Shown: positions 24,382-33,170, counted from the stretch's first letter. The stretch is 42,935 bases of DNA from an uncultured Bacteroidaceae bacterium (GCA_905235565.1 CAJOLR010000010.1:1-42935), one strand, 5' to 3'. Translations and numbers: made by a program. Notes: generated by a model not told the origin, from the sequence alone.

Positions 24382-25232
24382 AACTTGTAGTTGACAGCGG
24401 ATCAACCAAGACAGACTGGAGCTTTTTCAGTTCTGTCAGCGACCTTAAAGTATATAAGACACAGGGCATAAACCCATGTCATCAGAGTGCCGATGAAATC
24501 AGGCGGATCATAACCGGAGAGTTGCTCTCACAATGTGTCGGCCAGGATACAGCTGCAGTGGAACAGATATTCTATTATGGTGCCGGATGTGCCACAGAGT
24601 CCATATGCTTACAGATGGCAGATATCCTCAGGGAATTCTTCCAGGGCGCACAAATCATGGTTGACAGCGATATGCTTGGAGCCGCACGCGCGCTCTGCGG
24701 ATGCTCCGAGGGTGTGGCTTGCGTGCTTGGCACAGGTTCAAACTCCTGCCTTTACAACGGAAAGGAGATTGTCGATCAGGTTCCTTCGCTGGGGTATATC
24801 CTGGGGGACGAAGGCAGCAGCGCTGCTATCGGCCGCCGCTTTATCAGCGACTGCCTCAAGCGTCAATTGCCCGAGCTGGTCAGCCGCGAGTTCATGGAAA
24901 GGTATTCGCTGACAAAGGATATCATAATTGAGAATGTGTATCGCAAGCCGTTACCAAACCGTTACATTGCCGGATTTGCGCCGTTCATCTATGAAAAGCG
25001 TAATACCCCCGAGGTCCACAAGTTGATAATCCAGTGTTTTCAGGAGTTCTTTACCCGTAATGTGATAAGTTACCACAAGCCATGGATGCCGGTTCATTTC
25101 ATAGGATCATTGGCCAACAGTTTTGCCGATGAGCTCAAAGAGACTGCCGAGCTTCTTGGTATGACGATAGGGAAGATTGAGACAAGCCCGATGAACGGAC
25201 TTGTGGATTACCACGCAACGGATAATGCGTAA
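24378..25232 (+). CDS. BadF/BcrA-type ATPase, likely N-acetylglucosamine kinase
   Basis: A 284-residue ASKHA-fold kinase. Phosphate-1 motif DSGSTKTDWSFF at the start, phosphate-2 region LGTGSNSCLYNG near residue 118, and ILGDEGSSAAIGRRFI near 141, all typical of the GlcNAc-kinase branch of the BadF family. It overlaps the AmpG-type gene by 4 bp. Together they suggest import of wall fragments followed by phosphorylation of GlcNAc. The 3' end overlaps the convergent phosphopantetheinyl transferase by 25 bp. Glucosamine or another amino sugar could be the real substrate. Confidence 0.8.
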   Translation: MKLVVDSGSTKTDWSFFSSVSDLKVYKTQGINPCHQSADEIRRIITGELLSQCVGQDTAAVEQIFYYGAGCATESICLQMADILREFFQGAQIMVDSDMLGAARALCGCSEGVACVLGTGSNSCLYNGKEIVDQVPSLGYILGDEGSSAAIGRRFISDCLKRQLPELVSREFMERYSLTKDIIIENVYRKPLPNRYIAGFAPFIYEKRNTPEVHKLIIQCFQEFFTRNVISYHKPWMPVHFIGSLANSFADELKETAELLGMTIGKIETSPMNGLVDYHATDNA

Positions 25233-25774
25233 CCCTTTTCGCGGTTGACCTTTGTGCCGGTAGTTACCCCTCCCGACAGTATATTATGCAGGTTATCGGT
25301 TATTCCGGTACCCTGCATTTTAAATACCGCCTCCTTGCGGGTCCAATAGCACGCAAACGTTTCCTGGGGATCGGCCGATGCCAGTATCTCGGCCTTTTCG
25401 GTCTCATTCATGGTCTTGTCCAGAAGACTTTCGCTGTAATGGCGGAAAGACTCCACGTCAATACCAACAGGCTGGCCGCTTACCACCACCGCAATGGCTT
25501 TAAGGCAATGGCTTATATTGAAATGGATATCGGGCCTGCCTGCTATATAGGGTTTGCCGTGCTCCCCCGTTTCCATACTGAACTCATCCAGTCCAAACTC
25601 CTGCTGAATCAGATTGGCCAGCATAAGATATGACTTAAGGCAGGCAAAACGCCCGAATGTATGTTTGAACTTAAGCGCATCGCTACGGCGCGGTTCCGGG
25701 ACAAGCGGAATCATTCGCTCCACCTCCTGGTCGGTGCAGAGCGTCATATCATCAAATACAGACACGTTAATCAT
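25208..25774 (-). CDS. 4'-phosphopantetheinyl transferase
   Basis: A 188-residue Sfp-type transferase that moves phosphopantetheine from CoA to a carrier protein Ser. The metal-binding motif is GIDVESF (Asp106, Glu108) and the second motif WTRKEAVFKMQGTG (Trp144, Lys147, Glu148, Lys152); FNISHC near residue 85 is the usual substrate-side element. It is coupled to the ThrE-type gene by TAATG. No carrier-protein or NRPS/PKS gene is in the window, so it may be a housekeeping enzyme for fatty-acid or aryl-polyene carriers. Its 3' end runs 25 bp into the convergent kinase gene. Confidence 0.88.
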   Translation of the reverse strand: MINVSVFDDMTLCTDQEVERMIPLVPEPRRSDALKFKHTFGRFACLKSYLMLANLIQQEFGLDEFSMETGEHGKPYIAGRPDIHFNISHCLKAIAVVVSGQPVGIDVESFRHYSESLLDKTMNETEKAEILASADPQETFACYWTRKEAVFKMQGTGITDNLHNILSGGVTTGTKVNREKGYALSVAW

Positions 25775-27018
25775 TACTTCCTACGGGCAATCTTGAACAT
25801 ACGCCCCGGAAGGCTTGTCATGAATATGATTCCAAGTACTATGGCTACTGCCATGCCGAGTGCCGTGAAGCCTGTGGTGACGGCTGTCGACAGATCCTTG
25901 TTCACTATATAGTATACCGTCCAGAAGATTCCAGCACCGGGAATGAGCGGAAATACACCGCAAATCTGATACACTATGACGGGACAGCGTCTGTCAACCG
26001 CCATGAACCTGGAAACCAGCACTACCACCAGAGTTGCCACAAAGGTGGACTCTATTACAGTGGCACCAGCCATACGCATCATGGCCAGATAAGACAACCA
26101 GCCTATGGTACTGCAGACACTTACATGGACATATTCCTTTCTTGGAACTCCGTACAATACTGCAAATCCGGCAGTTCCCAGGAATGCCGAAAAAGCCTGG
26201 ACCAGCCAGCCGGAAGTCTCCGGACTGACCTGCATTCCATCCAGCACAATGATACCGTTCTCTATACGTCCGTCAACAAGGAATGTCAGGGCCACTCCGG
26301 CTGCAATGCAGAAGAACACCGTCAGGGCATCCATCATCCTGGTTGACCCTGCAATATAATCCTCATTGGCAAGGTCACGGATACCGTTGGTGAAAGGTAC
26401 TCCCGGAATAAGCGGTATGAGAGCCCCTATGATCATATTACCCGGATGCTCGCCGAAACCTATCCTCATGAAAATGACTGAGAGGGCTGTTGCCAGGATA
26501 CTGCCCAGAATGTTAGTCACAATCTTGGACATTCCCCTACGGCTTACCAGAAGCACGAATACATATAACAGCAAACCTGTTGCAAAAGATGCTGCACAGT
26601 CCAGATAACTACCGCCGAAAATGGCACAGAAAGCGCCACTGCCTACTGCCGAGCCCATAACCTGTTCCATGAAAGGTTTGGCTTTCATCGTCTTGATTTC
26701 AAAAAGACGCTCACGGGCTTCCTGTATGGAACAACCGCCCTTCTCTATCTCACGCGACAGACGGTTTACAGCAACCACTTTCTCCAACTGGGCACCCTTG
26801 AACGGGATGAATTCCACATTTGAGTATCGGGTTCCGCCCGATGTCAGTATGCCGTTACTCAAGACAAAGAAATGACCTGAGTCAATGCCGTAATGGCGGG
26901 TGATGCGTTCCATGGTCTCCTCCACACGGAATATCTCGGCTCCGTTCTCAAGCATGATATGCCCGGCCCCGGTAGCCACCTGCATCACCTCTGTCAACTG
27001 GTCATCCCTTTTGTCCAT
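25774..27018 (-). CDS. ThrE-type threonine/serine exporter (fused two-domain form)
   Basis: A 414-residue membrane protein. The N-terminal soluble segment (1-115) has ENGAEIFRVEETMERI, typical of the ThrE/DUF1212 domain, followed by membrane helices and a second hydrophobic domain (ThrE_2-like, from about 265), so both halves are fused in one chain; in many bacteria they are separate genes. IPLIPGVPFTNGIRDL and VFPLIPGAGIFWTVYYIV are paired conserved loops. Proton-driven export of threonine or serine is the known role in Corynebacterium; in some bacteria the same family exports dicarboxylates. It begins 5 bp after the DUF1846 stop. Confidence 0.88.
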   Translation of the reverse strand: MDKRDDQLTEVMQVATGAGHIMLENGAEIFRVEETMERITRHYGIDSGHFFVLSNGILTSGGTRYSNVEFIPFKGAQLEKVVAVNRLSREIEKGGCSIQEARERLFEIKTMKAKPFMEQVMGSAVGSGAFCAIFGGSYLDCAASFATGLLLYVFVLLVSRRGMSKIVTNILGSILATALSVIFMRIGFGEHPGNMIIGALIPLIPGVPFTNGIRDLANEDYIAGSTRMMDALTVFFCIAAGVALTFLVDGRIENGIIVLDGMQVSPETSGWLVQAFSAFLGTAGFAVLYGVPRKEYVHVSVCSTIGWLSYLAMMRMAGATVIESTFVATLVVVLVSRFMAVDRRCPVIVYQICGVFPLIPGAGIFWTVYYIVNKDLSTAVTTGFTALGMAVAIVLGIIFMTSLPGRMFKIARRK

Positions 27019-27023
27019 ACAGT

Positions 27024-28505
27024 TTATTTTCCGTTGGGAAAGTATTTCTTCTTGACCGGATCGCAGGTCAGCCCCACACCCAGTTTACGGAATATCTTGC
27101 GATCCACCTCACTCAGCAATACCGTGCAGTGAACCTGGCATCCGCGCAGTTCAGGGAGCATATTCAGCGCTCTTCGGCAATTATCGTCCTGCTGACTCAG
27201 TATGGAAAGAGCCACCAGGACCTCATCGGTATGCAGACGCGGATTGTTTCCATGCAGATAATCAACCTTGGTCTTCTGTATGGGCTCTATCATGTTCTGC
27301 GGAATGAGCTTGACATTATGGTCTATTCCGGCCAGATGCTTGGTGGCGTTGAGTATCAGTGCAGCGCTGGGACCAAGCAGAGGTGTAGTCTTCGAGGTGA
27401 TGATGGTTCCGTCATTCAGTTCCATTGCTGCAGCAGGAACACCTGTTTCCTCCTGACGCTCCTTGGCAGCTACCGTTGTACGGCGGGTTGCTGTTGTGAT
27501 ACCGGCCTTGTTCATGAGAAGAGCTATGCGGTTCACCTCAACCTCATTGGTCTTGCCGCTGGCCATATCGCCCAGAGCGGTATAGTATCGGCGTATCACC
27601 TCATCCTTGGCGGCACGGCAGCACACCTCATCATCACTGATGCAGAAACCTGCCATATTCACGCCCATATCGGTGGGTGACTTATAGGGATTATCGCCAT
27701 AAATACCTTTGAACAGAGCATCCAGCACGGGGAATATCTCTATGTCGCGGTTATAATTGACAGTGGTCTGGCCGTACGCTTCAAGATGGAACGGGTCTAT
27801 CATGTTCACGTCATCCAGATCGGCGGTGGCGGCCTCATACGCTATGTTTACCGGATGATTGAGCGGCAGGTTCCAGATGGGGAATGTCTCAAACTTGGCG
27901 TAACCTGCCTTGACTCCGTGTTTCTGCTCCTGATAGAGCTGGCTCAGGCAGACTGCCATCTTGCCGCTGCCCGGACCAGGCGCAGTGACAACTACAAGCG
28001 GACGTGCGGTAACCACATAATCATTACGGCCGAATCCCTCATCGGAATCGATAAGAGCCACATTGTTTGGATATCCCTCTATTATATAGTGTACGTATGT
28101 CACTATGCCCAGACGTTTCAGACGCTCGCGGAACGCATCGGCACTGGACTGTCCGTTATAGTGCGTGATCACCACCGATCCCACCATAAGGCCACGGCTC
28201 TGGAACTCCTCACGCAGACGCAGCACGTCCATATCATAGGTAATTCCCAGGTCACTGCGCACCTTGTTCTTCTCTATGTCCACTGCACTGATAACTATGA
28301 CAATCTCGGCGTAGTCGCTCAACTGTTTGAGCATACGCAACTTGCTGTCAGGCTGGAAACCGGGGAGTACGCGGCTGGCGTGGTGGTCATCGAAGAGCTT
28401 GCCTCCGAACTCAAGATAAAGTTTGTCGCCGAACTGAGCTATGCGCTCCTTGATGTGTTCGGACTGTATCCGCAGATACTTTTCGTTGTCAAATCCGTAT
28501 ATCAT
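27024..28505 (-). CDS. DUF1846 family protein
   Basis: 493 residues from the ATG at 28505, chosen because the family begins IGFDNEKY-like and because a longer in-frame start (28679) would lie inside the divergent gene. It matches DUF1846, a conserved protein of anaerobes and Firmicutes without an established reaction. Visible are GFDNEKYLRIQSEHIKERI at the start, VVVTAPGPGSGKMAVCLSQLY (P-loop-like, near 170) and a C-terminal region with SALILNATKHLAGI. Soluble, no signal peptide. It leads an operon with the ThrE and phosphopantetheinyl transferase genes. A consensus -7 box lies nine bases before the ATG. Confidence 0.88.
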   Translation of the reverse strand: MIYGFDNEKYLRIQSEHIKERIAQFGDKLYLEFGGKLFDDHHASRVLPGFQPDSKLRMLKQLSDYAEIVIVISAVDIEKNKVRSDLGITYDMDVLRLREEFQSRGLMVGSVVITHYNGQSSADAFRERLKRLGIVTYVHYIIEGYPNNVALIDSDEGFGRNDYVVTARPLVVVTAPGPGSGKMAVCLSQLYQEQKHGVKAGYAKFETFPIWNLPLNHPVNIAYEAATADLDDVNMIDPFHLEAYGQTTVNYNRDIEIFPVLDALFKGIYGDNPYKSPTDMGVNMAGFCISDDEVCCRAAKDEVIRRYYTALGDMASGKTNEVEVNRIALLMNKAGITTATRRTTVAAKERQEETGVPAAAMELNDGTIITSKTTPLLGPSAALILNATKHLAGIDHNVKLIPQNMIEPIQKTKVDYLHGNNPRLHTDEVLVALSILSQQDDNCRRALNMLPELRGCQVHCTVLLSEVDRKIFRKLGVGLTCDPVKKKYFPNGK

Positions 28506-28511
28506 AACGGA

Positions 28512-28545
28512 TTGCAAAGATACATAATTATTTTTTATATATTTG
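28512..28545 (+). promoter_or_regulatory. Promoter of the MG2-like exported protein gene
   Basis: TATATTTG at 28538-28545 is a full -7 match; TTG at 28512-28514 with a 23-bp spacer (slightly long) may be the -33 element. The leader would be about 22 nt. Confidence 0.6.
28515..28522 (-). promoter_or_regulatory. -7 promoter box of the DUF1846 operon
   Basis: TATCTTTG on the minus strand is a full consensus match. It leaves only about five nucleotides of leader before the ATG at 28505. It adjoins the -33 element of the divergent promoter. Confidence 0.65.
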
Positions 28546-28572
28546 CAGCAATAAAATAGTAATAAACCGATT

Positions 28573-31158
28573 ATGTCAAACAGGATTGTCCTACTTCTGT
28601 GCTCGTTAGTCATAGCGGCCGCTCCATGCAGGGCACAATCATCAAGTGTGGATTCACTGATGAAATTTGCCGGCAACATCCATCAGTTCAATAGCATCTT
28701 CCCTCAAGAGAAGGTCTACCTTCAGTTTGACAACACTTCTTACTATACCGGTGAAACCATCTGGTTCAAGGCTTTCGTTACCAGTGCATCAAACCTGAGC
28801 AGGTCTCAGAGCAAGGTCCTGTACGTAGATCTCATATCCCCCACAGGGGTAGTGCTCAAGCAGCAGAAACTCATGATCGTGGCCGGACAGGCCGACGGTT
28901 CCCTGCCGCTTCTGGACGGTTCCACAGCCCAGGCGCGCGAAAAGCGTGGCGTGGTGGAATATCCCAGCGGTTTCTACGAGGTCCGCGCCTATACCAACTT
29001 CATGCTGAATTTCGGTGACAACGTGGTATTTTCAAGAGTCTTTGCCGTTTATGAAAAGCCTAAGGAAGAGGGTAAGTTCTACGAATACAATCCCACCATC
29101 CGGATCAGGAGGTCCGACAATGTAGACCTGCGTCCCAAGGCAGACAAGAAACGTGACATCAACGCCGAGTTCTATCCTGAAGGAGGCCACCTGATAATAG
29201 GCAAGCCATGCCGTGTGGCGTTCAAGGTAACCGATGAGACCGGATTCGGAATCGATGCCGAAGGAGCACTCCAAGACCCCTCCGTATCTTTCGCCACCGT
29301 ACATGACGGTATGGGTGAATTCGTATTCACGCCGCAAAACAGGCGCAATGAGGTCAATATAACCGCTGGAGGCAATACCCGCACTTTCAACCTGCCGCAG
29401 GCAGAAACGGCCGGTATCTCCCTTCACGCATCTCCAGTCATAGATGACGTTATCACAATCAGTCTGGATGCCACATCCCAATTCAAGGGCTCCACTATGG
29501 GCATCACCCTTACATGCCGCGGTGAGCTTGTTGACTTCAGTACCGTGGATATCGGTTCCGGACTGGCCGAAAAGGAATTCTCCCTGCAAGGTGTACCGGA
29601 AGGAGTCTGCAGGATTCACGTATTTGACAGCAAAGGCAACCTGTACGCCAGCCGTTCTTTCTACCATCGCAGCCAGTTGATCAAGTCTCCCGTTCTTGAA
29701 GTCACCTCCGACAAGGACAGTTACGGACCGTTTGAAAAGGTCAGTCTGGATTTCAGCCTTGTTGACGGGCACGGCAATCCGTTCCGTGACAGGTTCTGTC
29801 TTGCAGTCCGCGACTCCCGCAGCCAGAGCAACGCTTTTACCGATGACCTTAGGACATCGCTGCTCCTGTCATCAGACCTCAAAGGACTCATTGAGACTCC
29901 CTCCTGGTATTTTGACTCCGACTCACCCGGGCGCGACCGTGCCCTTGACCTGCTCTGCATGATTCAGGGTTGGGAACGCTATGACTGGAAAACAATGACC
30001 GGACAGTCAGCCTTTGTCGAGAAGCACCGCATTGAAGAGGGGCTTACCCTGAACGGTTGGATACGCAACTCGTCCGGCAAAGAGCCCATGGATAAAGTTG
30101 AGGTGGTTGCCGCATTGGTTCCCCAAGACAGGAAACTCACCGAAACATTCTCCTACACCACCGATTCCACCGGCTATTTCGGTTTTGACATAGGTGTGGC
30201 TTTCTATGACAGGGCCCGTTTCTCCATCAGTGCCTATCCTGAAAAGAAAAAGCTGATAGGACCGAGCGCCCGTATTGTGTTTGACCGTTCCATGTTCCCT
30301 GGTATCCGCCCGTATCAGCCCGAAGAACTTGTATTCAGCGGATATCAGAGCATCAAGAAGAAAACCGGAAAGGCGCAGACTGTCCCCGAAGACGACGGAC
30401 TGCCCACAATCGTTAACGTTGAGACCGGATTCGTACTCCCGGACGTTGACATCGAAGAGGAGAGAATGTATATAGACTACTTTACCTTTGACGCATATGA
30501 CGTGGTTCAGGATGTGGAATCCGAACTGGACAAAGGAGAATACTCCACCGACCTCTGGGGTTACCTGCTCGAAAAGGGCTATGATATCTACCCGAGTGAT
30601 TCCGGAGGTGTTCGCATCAACGGATTCGAACCTTTCTTCTACATCCACGATTCACAGAAATTCCTGGATCAGGGCATATTCAGCGACCCGTTGACCGTTG
30701 ACGCCAAGGATATTAGAGGTATCATAGTTTATGACCGTCCCATGTTCCTGATGAACATACTCACGCTGTGTCCAATGTTCCAGAAATACCTGGACAAAAG
30801 GCTTGAGATAATTGACACAGACAGCCTGTACTCACGTTTTGTACTGGTTGACATATTGACCAAGGAGGAATATGAGCGCAGCACACGTAAGGAACTGATG
30901 GACATAACCAAACGCGTCACGACAGTAGACGGTTATTCACGTCCTTACAGTTTCTATTCACCTGAATATCCAGACGGTCCCATCCCCGGCGACGTGGATT
31001 ACCGCCGCACATTGTACTGGAATCCCAACGTGATAACAAATGAGAACGGCAATGCCAAAGTTGAGTTCTACAACAGTTCAATCACCCGGCATTTCAACAT
31101 AGAAGCTGCCGGCATCACCTCATCAGGAGTACCCTACATACTTGACGCAGGATTCTAA
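28573..31158 (+). CDS. Large exported MG2-like (alpha-2-macroglobulin-fold) protein
   Basis: An 861-residue exported protein with signal peptide ending in CRAQ (near residue 22). The region 35-150 is an MG2-type domain: PQEKVYLQFDNTSYYTGETIWFKAFV, and LYVDLISPTG. Further beta-sandwich repeats follow. Residues 690-720 (VRINGFEPFFYIHDSQ and IRGIIVYDRP) look like a remnant of a TonB-receptor plug. The end, YWNPNVITNENGNAKVEFYNSS followed by a last beta strand, resembles the tail of many Bacteroidales family members. No thioester CGEQ motif and no barrel are seen. A surface or periplasmic binding role is inferred; function unknown. Confidence 0.75.
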   Translation: MSNRIVLLLCSLVIAAAPCRAQSSSVDSLMKFAGNIHQFNSIFPQEKVYLQFDNTSYYTGETIWFKAFVTSASNLSRSQSKVLYVDLISPTGVVLKQQKLMIVAGQADGSLPLLDGSTAQAREKRGVVEYPSGFYEVRAYTNFMLNFGDNVVFSRVFAVYEKPKEEGKFYEYNPTIRIRRSDNVDLRPKADKKRDINAEFYPEGGHLIIGKPCRVAFKVTDETGFGIDAEGALQDPSVSFATVHDGMGEFVFTPQNRRNEVNITAGGNTRTFNLPQAETAGISLHASPVIDDVITISLDATSQFKGSTMGITLTCRGELVDFSTVDIGSGLAEKEFSLQGVPEGVCRIHVFDSKGNLYASRSFYHRSQLIKSPVLEVTSDKDSYGPFEKVSLDFSLVDGHGNPFRDRFCLAVRDSRSQSNAFTDDLRTSLLLSSDLKGLIETPSWYFDSDSPGRDRALDLLCMIQGWERYDWKTMTGQSAFVEKHRIEEGLTLNGWIRNSSGKEPMDKVEVVAALVPQDRKLTETFSYTTDSTGYFGFDIGVAFYDRARFSISAYPEKKKLIGPSARIVFDRSMFPGIRPYQPEELVFSGYQSIKKKTGKAQTVPEDDGLPTIVNVETGFVLPDVDIEEERMYIDYFTFDAYDVVQDVESELDKGEYSTDLWGYLLEKGYDIYPSDSGGVRINGFEPFFYIHDSQKFLDQGIFSDPLTVDAKDIRGIIVYDRPMFLMNILTLCPMFQKYLDKRLEIIDTDSLYSRFVLVDILTKEEYERSTRKELMDITKRVTTVDGYSRPYSFYSPEYPDGPIPGDVDYRRTLYWNPNVITNENGNAKVEFYNSSITRHFNIEAAGITSSGVPYILDAGF

Positions 31159-31210
31159 GACATTTTGCAAAAAATATTCATTTAAGCCCTATATTTAAAT
31201 AATAAAGTGC

Positions 31211-31218
31211 TATCTTTG
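31211..31218 (+). promoter_or_regulatory. -7 promoter box for rpsA
   Basis: TATCTTTG is a full consensus match. A start near 31223 gives an rpsA leader of about 75 nt that begins with a hairpin. The A/T-rich region upstream has no well-spaced TTTG. Confidence 0.7.
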
Positions 31219-31222
31219 CGCC

Positions 31223-31248
31223 CGCCAAGTGCCCAAGGTGTCTTGGCG
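31223..31248 (+). promoter_or_regulatory. Hairpin at the 5' end of the rpsA leader
   Basis: CGCCAAG (31223-31229) and CTTGGCG (31242-31248) form a perfect 7-bp stem with a 12-nt loop, starting at or within a few bases of the predicted transcript 5' end. No T-run follows, so it is not a terminator. A role in mRNA stability or S1 autoregulation is inferred. Confidence 0.55.
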
Positions 31249-31298
31249 TGTGTTTACAACATATTGTCTAACTTTATCTTAGTTTCAAAATTTAACTA

Positions 31299-33092
31299 AT
31301 GGAAGATTTTAAGAATGTAGCTCCCCTTCAGGAATTTGACTGGGATGCTTTTGAAAACGGAAGTGCCGCAGCAGGCATGTCAAAAGAGCAGCTCGAGCAG
31401 GCTTATGACACAACTCTGAACAAGGTTGCCGATAACGAAGTCGTTAACGGTACCGTAACAGCCATAAACAAGCGCGAGGTTATCGTAAACATCGGTTACA
31501 AGTCCGATGGTATCATCCCCATCAGCGAATTCCGCTACAACCCCGATCTCAAGGTAGGTGATGAAGTTGAGGTTTACATTGAGAACACAGAGGACAGGAA
31601 GGGTCAGCTGCTTCTGTCACATAAGAAAGCCCGCGAGTCACGTTCATGGGACCGCGTAAACGAGGCTCTCGATTCACAGGAGATTGTAAAGGGTTACATC
31701 AAGTGCCGCACAAAGGGTGGTATGATTGTCGACGTATTCGGCATCGAGGCCTTCCTGCCCGGTTCACAGATCGATGTAAAGCCCATCCGCGACTACGATG
31801 TATTCGTTGGCAAGACCATGGAGTTCAAGGTCATCAAGATCAATCAGGAATACCGCAACGTAGTTGTATCTCACAAGGCTCTTATCGAAGAGGAGCTTGA
31901 GCAGCAGAAGAAAGAGATCATCAGCAAGCTCGAGAAGGGTCAGGTACTCGAGGGTACCGTCAAGAACATCACCTCTTACGGTGTATTCATTGACCTGGGC
32001 GGTGTTGACGGTCTTATCCATATCACAGACCTCAGCTGGGGCCGCGTAAGCGATCCTAAGGAGATAGTTGAGCTTGACCAGAAGATCAACGTCGTTATCC
32101 TTGACTTTGATGACGAGAAGAAGCGTATCGCTCTGGGTCTCAAGCAGCTCACTCCGCATCCATGGGATTCACTTGATGAGAACCTCAAGGTTGGCGACGT
32201 TGTCAAGGGTAAGGTTGTCGTTATGGCCGATTACGGTGCATTCATCGAGATTGCTCCGGGCGTAGAGGGCCTTATCCACGTATCAGAGATGTCATGGAGC
32301 CAGCACCTGCGTTCAGCTCAGGACTTCATCAAGGTTGGCGACGAGGTTGAGGCTGTAATTCTGACACTTGACCGTGCAGAGCGCAAGATGTCTCTTGGCA
32401 TCAAGCAGCTCAAGCAGGATCCTTGGGAGAACATCGAAGAGAAATATCCTATCGGTTCAAAGCACACCGCTACCGTACGCAACTTCACCAACTTCGGTAT
32501 CTTTGTTGAGATTGAGGAGGGTGTTGACGGTCTGATCCATATCAGCGACCTGAGCTGGACCAAGAAGGTTAAGCATCCGTCAGAGTTCACAACCATCGGT
32601 GCTCCTATCGATGTTGTAGTTCTTGAGATAGATAAGGAGAACCGCAGGCTCAGCCTTGGTCACAAGCAGCTTGAGGAGAATCCTTGGGATGCATACGAGT
32701 CAATCTACACTGTTGATTCAATCCACGAGGGTAAGATCACCGAGATGATGGACAAGGGTGCAGTTATCTCTCTGGCCGAGGGCGTTGAGGGCTTTGCTAC
32801 TCCCAAGCATCTTGTAAAGGAGGACGGCTCACAGGCTCAGCAGGGTGAGACTCTCCAGTTCAAGGTTATCGAGTTCAACAAGGATTCCAAGAGAATCATC
32901 CTTTCACACAGCCGCATATTCGAGGATATCGCCAAGGCAGAGGCTAAGGCTGAGAAGAAGGCTGCACGTAAGGCTGGTGCCAAGAAGGAGAAGGAGGAGC
33001 CGGTTATCCAGAACCAGGCAGCTTCCACCACCCTTGGTGACATTGATGCTCTTGCAGCTCTCAAGGAGCAGCTTGAAGGTGGCAACAAGTAA
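31299..33092 (+). CDS. rpsA: 30S ribosomal protein S1
   Basis: A 597-residue S1 with six S1 RNA-binding repeats, starting near residues 45 (VVNGTVTAINKREVIVNIG), 127, 215 (LEGTVKNITSYGVFIDLGG), 298, 385 and 470. Repeats 3-5 keep the GLIHIxDLSW-type motif best; the first, second and last are more divergent, as usual. A Lys/Ala/Glu-rich tail follows residue 555. S1 binds mRNA at the 30S platform; in Bacteroidota, which seldom use Shine-Dalgarno pairing, it is probably important for initiation. The codons are strongly biased, as in highly expressed genes. The gene has its own promoter, leader hairpin and terminator. Confidence 0.97.
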   Translation: MEDFKNVAPLQEFDWDAFENGSAAAGMSKEQLEQAYDTTLNKVADNEVVNGTVTAINKREVIVNIGYKSDGIIPISEFRYNPDLKVGDEVEVYIENTEDRKGQLLLSHKKARESRSWDRVNEALDSQEIVKGYIKCRTKGGMIVDVFGIEAFLPGSQIDVKPIRDYDVFVGKTMEFKVIKINQEYRNVVVSHKALIEEELEQQKKEIISKLEKGQVLEGTVKNITSYGVFIDLGGVDGLIHITDLSWGRVSDPKEIVELDQKINVVILDFDDEKKRIALGLKQLTPHPWDSLDENLKVGDVVKGKVVVMADYGAFIEIAPGVEGLIHVSEMSWSQHLRSAQDFIKVGDEVEAVILTLDRAERKMSLGIKQLKQDPWENIEEKYPIGSKHTATVRNFTNFGIFVEIEEGVDGLIHISDLSWTKKVKHPSEFTTIGAPIDVVVLEIDKENRRLSLGHKQLEENPWDAYESIYTVDSIHEGKITEMMDKGAVISLAEGVEGFATPKHLVKEDGSQAQQGETLQFKVIEFNKDSKRIILSHSRIFEDIAKAEAKAEKKAARKAGAKKEKEEPVIQNQAASTTLGDIDALAALKEQLEGGNK

Positions 33093-33116
33093 TATCTGAT
33101 TATTACATTATTTAAT

Positions 33117-33148
33117 AAAAAGGACCGCATCACGCGGTCCTTTTTTTT
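33117..33148 (+). terminator. Intrinsic terminator of rpsA
   Basis: GGACCGC-ATCAC-GCGGTCC, extended by A/T pairs to a 12-bp stem, followed by eight T (33141-33148). A strong intrinsic terminator 24 bp after the rpsA stop. Confidence 0.92.
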
Positions 33149-33149
33149 G

Positions 33150-33157
33150 TACTTTTG
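33150..33157 (+). promoter_or_regulatory. -7 promoter box for the rnz-sigma unit
   Basis: TACTTTTG, a full TAnnTTTG match, starts two bases after the terminator T-run; its -33 region would fall within the terminator hairpin. The rnz leader would be about 8 nt. Confidence 0.6.
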
Positions 33158-33170
33158 AGGCACGCCAATT

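Noticed and set aside
27786-28559. 257-codon open frame antisense to the DUF1846 gene
   Set aside because: Shadow of a well conserved gene; the composition is not protein-like and it would overrun the divergent promoter.
28506-28679. 58-residue N-terminal extension of DUF1846
   Set aside because: It would overlap the divergent gene and its promoter; the family starts at the ATG at 28505.
29032-29772. 246-codon open frame on the minus strand within the MG2-like gene
   Set aside because: Lies antisense to a convincing exported protein; it has no family motifs and no promoter.
31163-31172. TTTTGCAAAA palindrome before rpsA
   Set aside because: Short, A/T-rich, and 39 bp from the promoter; expected by chance in such sequence.
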